A stretch of 11,488 bases of DNA from positions 1 through 11,488 of the forward strand of contig CAMWKC010000045.1 in assembly GCA_947174735.1 (NCBI GenBank), in the 5' to 3' direction. The translations under genes and the position numbers were made by a program. The DNA is from an uncultured Porphyromonadaceae bacterium (lineage in GTDB: Bacteria > Bacteroidota > Bacteroidia > Bacteroidales > Muribaculaceae). Positions 7,567 through 11,488 of this stretch are shown here, in pieces. Numbering within the stretch: the stretch's first letter is position 1; each line of letters starts with the position of its first letter. The notes beneath the pieces are model-generated. The model ran no database searches. It saw nothing but the letters and a program-made list of their open reading frames with translations, and was not told the origin of the DNA.

Positions 7567-7722
7567 TTACTTACCGGCGATGCCATCGCTTACAGTCAGT
7601 GAGGCACGACCTTTAGCGCGGCGACGTGACAGAACCTTGCGGCCGTCCTTAGTTGCCATTCTCTCACGGAAACCGTGCTTGTTGACCCTTCTGCGGTTTG
7701 AGGGCTGGAATGTTCTTTTCAT
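7567..7722 (-). CDS. rpmH: 50S ribosomal protein L34
   Basis: Very small, highly basic protein of the large ribosomal subunit, bound to 23S rRNA near the exit tunnel. The ATG at 7722 reads [12 protein letters not shown], and the following [24 protein letters not shown] is the L34 signature. It is 51 residues; the core of about 45 is followed by a short extension ending in G-I-A-G-K. It has its own promoter at 7763-7794, diverges from efp, and ends 15 bp from the shared hairpin terminator. Confidence 0.97.
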   Translation of the reverse strand: MKRTFQPSNRRRVNKHGFRERMATKDGRKVLSRRRAKGRASLTVSDGIAGK

Positions 7723-7761
7723 TGTGCTATTATGATTTTATTCGTTTCTGAGTTTCAGAGT

Positions 7762-7773
7762 GCAAAATTAGCT
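7762..7773. repeat. 12-bp direct repeat, copy 1
   Basis: GCAAAATTAGCT at 7762-7773 recurs at 7942-7953, 180 bp away. With flanking bases the match is 16 of 18. This copy contains the rpmH -7 box on the minus strand. Confidence 0.6.
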
Positions 7774-7794
7774 ATTACATTTAACATTCACAAA
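7763..7794 (-). promoter_or_regulatory. Promoter of rpmH
   Basis: Read on the minus strand, TTTG at 7794-7791 (-33) and TAATTTTG at 7770-7763 (-7) match the Bacteroidetes promoter consensus exactly, with a 20-bp spacer. The -7 box lies 40 bp before the rpmH ATG at 7722. Confidence 0.8.
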
Positions 7795-7907
7795 TTATCC
7801 CCTCATTTTTCCCCCTTTTTAGCCTTTTTTGACGTCCTTCGAGCACTCTATCACTTTACTTAAGCCTCACTGAGAAAGACGTATGCTAAATGATTATGAG
7901 CTTTATG

Positions 7908-7939
7908 TTAGGTAGTATGCGATTTTTTTTCTAATTTTG
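7908..7939 (+). promoter_or_regulatory. Promoter of efp
   Basis: TAATTTTG at 7932-7939 matches the -7 consensus TAnnTTTG. TTAG at 7908-7911, 20 bp before it, is a weak -33 element. Expected transcription start is around 7945, leaving an untranslated leader of roughly 45-50 bases before the efp ATG at 7993. This placement argues against the in-frame GTG at 7939 as a start, since it would lie within the promoter. Confidence 0.7.
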
Positions 7940-7951
7940 TGGCAAAATTAG
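7931..7951. repeat. Perfect 9-bp palindrome over the efp -7 box
   Basis: CTAATTTTG at 7931-7939 and CAAAATTAG at 7943-7951 are exact reverse complements separated by TGG. Each arm contains a -7 consensus, one per strand. The right arm is also part of the second copy (7942-7953) of the direct repeat found at the rpmH promoter. Confidence 0.65.
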
Positions 7952-7992
7952 CTGATACAGCGCAACAACATAATATACTACATATAATCACA

Positions 7993-8559
7993 ATGATTAA
8001 CGCTCAGGATATCAAGAACGGCACCTGCATCCGTATGGATGGTGACCTCTACTTCGTAATCGAATTTCTCCACGTAAAACCCGGTAAAGGCAACACCTTC
8101 ATGCGTACAAAGCTGAAGAATGTCGTTGACGGCCGTGTGCTCGAACGTCGCTTCAACATCGGTGAGAAGCTTGAGGACGTCCGCGTTGAGCGCCGTCCTT
8201 ATCAGTATCTTTATGCTGACGGCGGTGATGACATCTTCATGAACAACGAGACATTTGAGCAGATTCCTATCAGCAAGGAACTTGTGACCGGCGCAGCTTA
8301 CATGAAGGAAGGTGATACCGTCGAAGTAGTATCTGACGCTTCGACCGACACTGTACTTTATGCCGAAATGCCCGTCAAGACAACTCTTAAGATTACCTAT
8401 ACTGAACCGGGTCTGAAGGGCGATACCGCTACCAACACTCTCAAGCCTGCTACTGTCGAGACAGGAGCTACTGTTAAAGTGCCTCTCTTCATCAACGAGG
8501 GCGAACTCATTGAGGTTGATACCCGTACAGGTGACTACGTAGGCCGCGTTAAAGCCTGA
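7993..8559 (+). CDS. efp: Translation elongation factor P
   Basis: Binds the ribosome between the P and E sites and helps form peptide bonds in proline-rich stretches. 188 residues from the ATG at 7993, the standard length, in three beta-barrel domains. Domain I (about 1-62) holds the loop K-P-G-K-G-N-T-F at 29-36 with tip lysine K32, the position that carries beta-lysyl modification in E. coli (K34 there). Domain III contains the family signature [15 protein letters not shown] and ends [12 protein letters not shown] longer form from GTG 7939 is unlikely because it begins in the promoter. No modification enzyme gene is in the window. The glycosyltransferase gene follows after 38 bp, so they may share a transcript. 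Confidence 0.97.
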   Translation: MINAQDIKNGTCIRMDGDLYFVIEFLHVKPGKGNTFMRTKLKNVVDGRVLERRFNIGEKLEDVRVERRPYQYLYADGGDDIFMNNETFEQIPISKELVTGAAYMKEGDTVEVVSDASTDTVLYAEMPVKTTLKITYTEPGLKGDTATNTLKPATVETGATVKVPLFINEGELIEVDTRTGDYVGRVKA

Positions 8560-8597
8560 TTTATCGTCTATTTATCGGTCACCAAAGGTCAGAACCT

Positions 8598-9617
8598 ATG
8601 GATACACCTAAGCACGACATGCTTTTCTCAATTATCGTGCCCGTGTATAACAGGCCCGACGAAGTGGCCGACCTGCTCGGAAGCCTTGCAGTCCAATCGG
8701 ACCGTGGCTTTGAGATAATTCTGGTTGAAGATGGTTCAACCGTTTTATGTCGTCCGCAGGCTGAGGCTTACAGTGACCGGCTGAGACTTAAATATTATTA
8801 TAAGGAGAACGAAGGGCGAAGCATAGCTCGTAATTACGGTATAGTCAGAGCCGACGGAGACTTTCTCGTCTTCGTTGACTCTGACTGTGTTTTACCACCC
8901 GATTATATAGCTTCTTTACGCGCTGCCCTTACTGCTCACCCTGAGACAGCCTGTTTCGGCGGTCCGGACGCGGCTCATGATTCATTTACCGATACGCAGA
9001 AGGCTATCAACTACGCCATGACTTCATTTCTGACCACAGGCGGCATACGTGGCGGGAAGGTGTCGATGGAAAAATTCACACCGCGTACTTTCAACACCGG
9101 CTTCTCACGCCGCGTATTCGAAAAGGTAGGCGGCTTCCGTGAGATGTTTAGTGAAGACATCGACATGAGCACACGTATACGCCGTGCCGGTTTCAATATA
9201 GCTCTCTTTCCGGAGGTATATGTCTACCACAAACGACGTGGAAATCTGCGTAAATTCTGGCGTCAGGTACATGTGTTCGGCATGTCTCGTATAACCCTAA
9301 AACTTCTTTATCCAGGTTCGCTCAAAGCAGTTCACTGTCTTCCGGCTCTGTTCGTACTTGGTAGTATAGCTATGATTGCGGCTGCCATATTCTGGCACTG
9401 GTGGTGTATACTTCCTCTGGTAGCTTACCTATTGGCGGTATGGATATGTGCTGTTATCTCCACCCGTAGTTTACGGATAGGTACGCTCGGACTGGCAGCG
9501 TCTATAGTTCAGCTTACAGGCTACGGCACCGGGTTCATACGGGCTTATATATGGAAAATTCTGTTAGGTCACGGACGTGATATTGAACAGGAAGTAGCAA
9601 TGCGTAAAGGCAAATAA
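8598..9617 (+). CDS. Family 2 glycosyltransferase with C-terminal membrane helices
   Basis: 339 residues. The GT-A fold at about 8-235 transfers a sugar from a nucleotide donor: S-I-I-V-P-V-Y-N-R-P at 11-20, V-E-D-G-S at 43-47, the metal-binding D-S-D at 94-96, F-N-T-G-F at 165-169, the probable catalytic S-E-D at 185-187, and Q-V-H-V-F-G at 223-228 in the place of the QxxRW motif. The C-terminus has two hydrophobic helices (about 247-266 and 269-287) and a weaker one at 297-316, anchoring it to the inner membrane with the catalytic domain in the cytoplasm. Acceptor and sugar cannot be told from sequence; cell-surface polysaccharide, lipid or glycoprotein synthesis is the general expectation. 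radC follows after 7 bp, so translation is probably linked. Confidence 0.92.
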   Translation: MDTPKHDMLFSIIVPVYNRPDEVADLLGSLAVQSDRGFEIILVEDGSTVLCRPQAEAYSDRLRLKYYYKENEGRSIARNYGIVRADGDFLVFVDSDCVLPPDYIASLRAALTAHPETACFGGPDAAHDSFTDTQKAINYAMTSFLTTGGIRGGKVSMEKFTPRTFNTGFSRRVFEKVGGFREMFSEDIDMSTRIRRAGFNIALFPEVYVYHKRRGNLRKFWRQVHVFGMSRITLKLLYPGSLKAVHCLPALFVLGSIAMIAAAIFWHWWCILPLVAYLLAVWICAVISTRSLRIGTLGLAASIVQLTGYGTGFIRAYIWKILLGHGRDIEQEVAMRKGK

Positions 9618-9624
9618 ATAATTT

Positions 9625-10326
9625 ATGAACGACACCGACGCCCGAATCAAAGATCTGGCTGCCGATGACCGTCCTCAGGAACGTGCTTGGAAATATGGCT
9701 GTGACACTCTCTCGACTGCTGACTTGTGGGCGCTTATATTGCGTATCGGTCAGCCGGGCAAACCCATCACGGTGCTCTGCCGCGAACTTATGGCTACAGT
9801 CGACAACTCGATGCTCCAGTTGCAGCGCCGTTCACGCCAGCAGATAATGGAGCTCAAAGGCTTAGGGAAAACCCGCGCTGTACAGATAGAAGCTGTGATG
9901 ACCCTCGTAGCACGTTATCATGACGAATGGCTGCAACAGAAAAACAGCCGTCTGCAGGTACGTACAGCCCGTGATATTTACGAGTATATGGCCAACCGTA
10001 ACGCCAATCTCCCACACGAAGAGGTGTGGCTGGTGATGCTTAACCGTGCCAACCGTATAATCTGTTCGCGTCCTATAACACAGGGCGGTGCTACCTCATC
10101 GGTATTTGATGTCAAAAAAACCCTTAAAACAGCTATACTCGAAAATGCCGAAGGTGTCGTACTATGTCATAACCATCCCTCGGGCCAACTGCGGCCCAGC
10201 CCCCAGGATGACAATATAACCTCCATCTTCAAAAAAGCATGTCAGGCCATCGACCTCCGTATGCTTGACCATGTGATAGTAACTGCCGAAGGCTACTACT
10301 CCTACAACGACGAAGGCCGACTGTAA
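9625..10326 (+). CDS. radC: RadC-family JAMM/JAB-domain protein
   Basis: 233 residues, the full length for chromosomal RadC. An N-terminal helical region includes a helix-hairpin-helix-like segment (E-L-K-G-L-G-K-T-R-A, 76-85) for DNA binding. The C-terminal JAMM domain (about 110-233) has the zinc set E132 or E133, H182, H184 and D195 in H-N-H-P-S-G followed by P-S-P-Q-D, with L-D-H-V-I-V at 214-219. The old DNA-repair assignment for E. coli RadC is doubtful and the true substrate is unknown; an isopeptidase-like or nuclease-like hydrolysis is possible from the fold. It is the last gene of the apparent efp-glycosyltransferase-radC run. The neighbouring minus-strand gene ends only 4 bp away, with no terminator visible between them. 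Confidence 0.95.
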   Translation: MNDTDARIKDLAADDRPQERAWKYGCDTLSTADLWALILRIGQPGKPITVLCRELMATVDNSMLQLQRRSRQQIMELKGLGKTRAVQIEAVMTLVARYHDEWLQQKNSRLQVRTARDIYEYMANRNANLPHEEVWLVMLNRANRIICSRPITQGGATSSVFDVKKTLKTAILENAEGVVLCHNHPSGQLRPSPQDDNITSIFKKACQAIDLRMLDHVIVTAEGYYSYNDEGRL

Positions 10327-10330
10327 ATAC

Positions 10331-11488
10331 TTACAATTCTGATAATAGAAATTTTCGCAATGGAATGTGGATAATACCCTCATAATCTTTCGGTTTAGTT
10401 AGGGGGTCCATTGACACTACATATTTAGGATAATTGTCTTGAATCTTCAGCAGATTACCACATTCTCTTTGTATTGTCGAATAGTTAGCCAATAGATACG
10501 CTACCTGAATATAGATGATTTTACCGCTCTTCTCTGCGACAAAATCGATCTCACCATTTGGAAGTGTACCTACAGTCACTTTAAACCCAAGATTTTTTAA
10601 ATGAAGATACACAGCATTTTCCATAACTTTTTCAATATCTTTGGTTCTGTCACTGCCAACTAATAGATTACGCAATCCAAGATCCTCGAAATAATATTTA
10701 TCATTAGTTTCAAGCAATCGCTTCCCATGAATATCATATCGTGGAACCTTATTTATAATATAAGCGTTAGAAGCCGATTTCAGATAATTTATTGCTGTCA
10801 AAGGAGTTAATTCTATCCTGTGGGCTTTTAGGTATTTAGATAAAGAAGTAGCCGATACAAGTTGGCCGGTATTATCACTTATATACGACATAAGATTCTC
10901 AAACATAACTACATTACGCAACCCTTCACGCTGAACTACATCTTTCAACACAATAGTATTATATATATTCTGCACATATTCCCAAATCATATCCTCATTT
11001 TCAAGTCCAAGCCTATAGAGATGTGGCAAGCCTCCAAACGACAAATATTTGTTAAGACTTTCAGCTGTGTCTGGCAGATTGTGAAATACCAAAAACTCCT
11101 TATATGATAAACTTTGGATATGAATATCAATATATCGTCCGCCAAGATAAGTTGATAGTTCCGAAGAAAGCATTTTAGCATTACTTCCGGTCACGATAAT
11201 CTGACATTCTTCATCGGCATTAAGGCTTCTCAATACATTTTCAAAGCCTACGATATCCTGTACCTCATCAATAAACAGATAATTATCGCTACCTTCGGAG
11301 AATTTGCTTGCTATATATTCCGCCAAATCTGAATCATTCTTAATAGAATCAAATTTTTTCTTCTCCTTATTTATATAAACAATGTTGGCAGTAGACTTTC
11401 TACGCCTAATTATTTCAGTGAGTTCCCTAAGTATATAACTTTTTCCTACACGCCTTTGGCCTGTAAGTGCAATCATTAAGCCCTTATC
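10331..11488 (-). CDS. AAA_14 / DUF4143 family ATPase (5' end outside the window)
   Basis: The frame is open to the right edge: four codons (D-K-G-L) precede the first ATG at 11476, and family members usually have some 20-40 residues before the P-loop, so the true start probably lies beyond 11488. Numbering from that ATG: Walker A G-Q-R-R-V-G-K-S at 6-13, Walker B Y-L-F-I-D-E at 66-71, sensor-like T-G-S-N-A at 96-100, and F-G-G-L-P at 147-151. The C-terminal DUF4143 domain (about 175-381) includes N-G-E-I-D-F-V at 307-313 and I-Y-I-Q-V-A-Y at 321-327, an arrangement like a PD-(D/E)XK nuclease core but with Gln where an acidic residue would be expected. These proteins are widespread, often strain-variable, and their biological role is not established. 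Base composition is clearly lower in GC than the neighbours (21 of 60 in 10861-10920 against 30 of 60 in 9961-10020), consistent with acquisition by transfer. Confidence 0.93.
   Translation of the reverse strand, partial: DKGLMIALTGQRRVGKSYILRELTEIIRRRKSTANIVYINKEKKKFDSIKNDSDLAEYIASKFSEGSDNYLFIDEVQDIVGFENVLRSLNADEECQIIVTGSNAKMLSSELSTYLGGRYIDIHIQSLSYKEFLVFHNLPDTAESLNKYLSFGGLPHLYRLGLENEDMIWEYVQNIYNTIVLKDVVQREGLRNVVMFENLMSYISDNTGQLVSATSLSKYLKAHRIELTPLTAINYLKSASNAYIINKVPRYDIHGKRLLETNDKYYFEDLGLRNLLVGSDRTKDIEKVMENAVYLHLKNLGFKVTVGTLPNGEIDFVAEKSGKIIYIQVAYLLANYSTIQRECGNLLKIQDNYPKYVVSMDPLTKPKDYEGIIHIPLRKFLLSEL

Noticed and set aside
7550-7735. Plus-strand 61-codon reading frame
   Set aside because: It lies opposite rpmH and begins in the terminator; the minus strand clearly encodes L34.
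7939-7992. N-terminal extension of EF-P from a GTG start
   Set aside because: The GTG is the last base of the -7 promoter box, and the 18 extra residues do not resemble EF-P.
10331-11488. DUF4143 ATPase as part of a toxin-antitoxin or two-gene defence unit
   Set aside because: No partner gene is visible in the window; its upstream side is cut off.

Overview
The window reads as ordinary chromosome from a member of the Bacteroidales. Four things support this. Promoters match the Bacteroidetes -33 TTTG / -7 TAnnTTTG type. The genes lack clear Shine-Dalgarno sites. The glycogen branching enzyme is the eukaryote-like form common in gut Bacteroides relatives. rpmH and efp sit head to head. GC near 50% in most genes and frequent ATA isoleucine codons would fit Muribaculaceae, but the family is a guess. 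No rRNA, tRNA, CRISPR array, insertion sequence or phage gene was seen.

Left part (1-3330, minus strand): a large ATPase fused to a DUF4435 TOPRIM-like domain is followed by glgB, the glycogen branching enzyme, whose 3' end lies beyond position 1. The ATPase-DUF4435 fusion has the same two-domain content as the PARIS anti-phage system (AriA plus AriB) and is the best candidate here for an unrecognised defence or nucleic-acid-sensing function.

Middle part (3331-7453, plus strand): a divergent intergenic region carries a promoter-like box, followed by a tight run of an ADP-ribosylglycohydrolase-family protein, MenA (menaquinone biosynthesis) and DnaB (replicative helicase), then a separate 78-residue one-pass membrane protein. 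The DnaB ends in an acidic-hydrophobic tip resembling that of SSB. The small membrane gene has a perfect 10-bp inverted repeat overlapping its start codon.

Right part (7454-11488): a strong hairpin terminator serves both the small gene and the convergent rpmH (ribosomal protein L34, minus strand, only 51 residues). rpmH diverges from efp (elongation factor P), and both have clear promoters sharing a repeated sequence. efp is followed closely by a family 2 glycosyltransferase and a RadC/JAMM-domain protein, probably in one transcript. A convergent, AT-rich ATPase of the AAA_14/DUF4143 type ends 4 bp from radC and runs off the right edge. Its composition differs from the rest and suggests later acquisition.

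The core genes (glgB, menA, dnaB, rpmH, efp) are housekeeping. The accessory interest lies in the ATPase-DUF4435 fusion, the ADP-ribosylglycohydrolase variant, the small membrane gene with its inverted repeat, and the DUF4143 ATPase.
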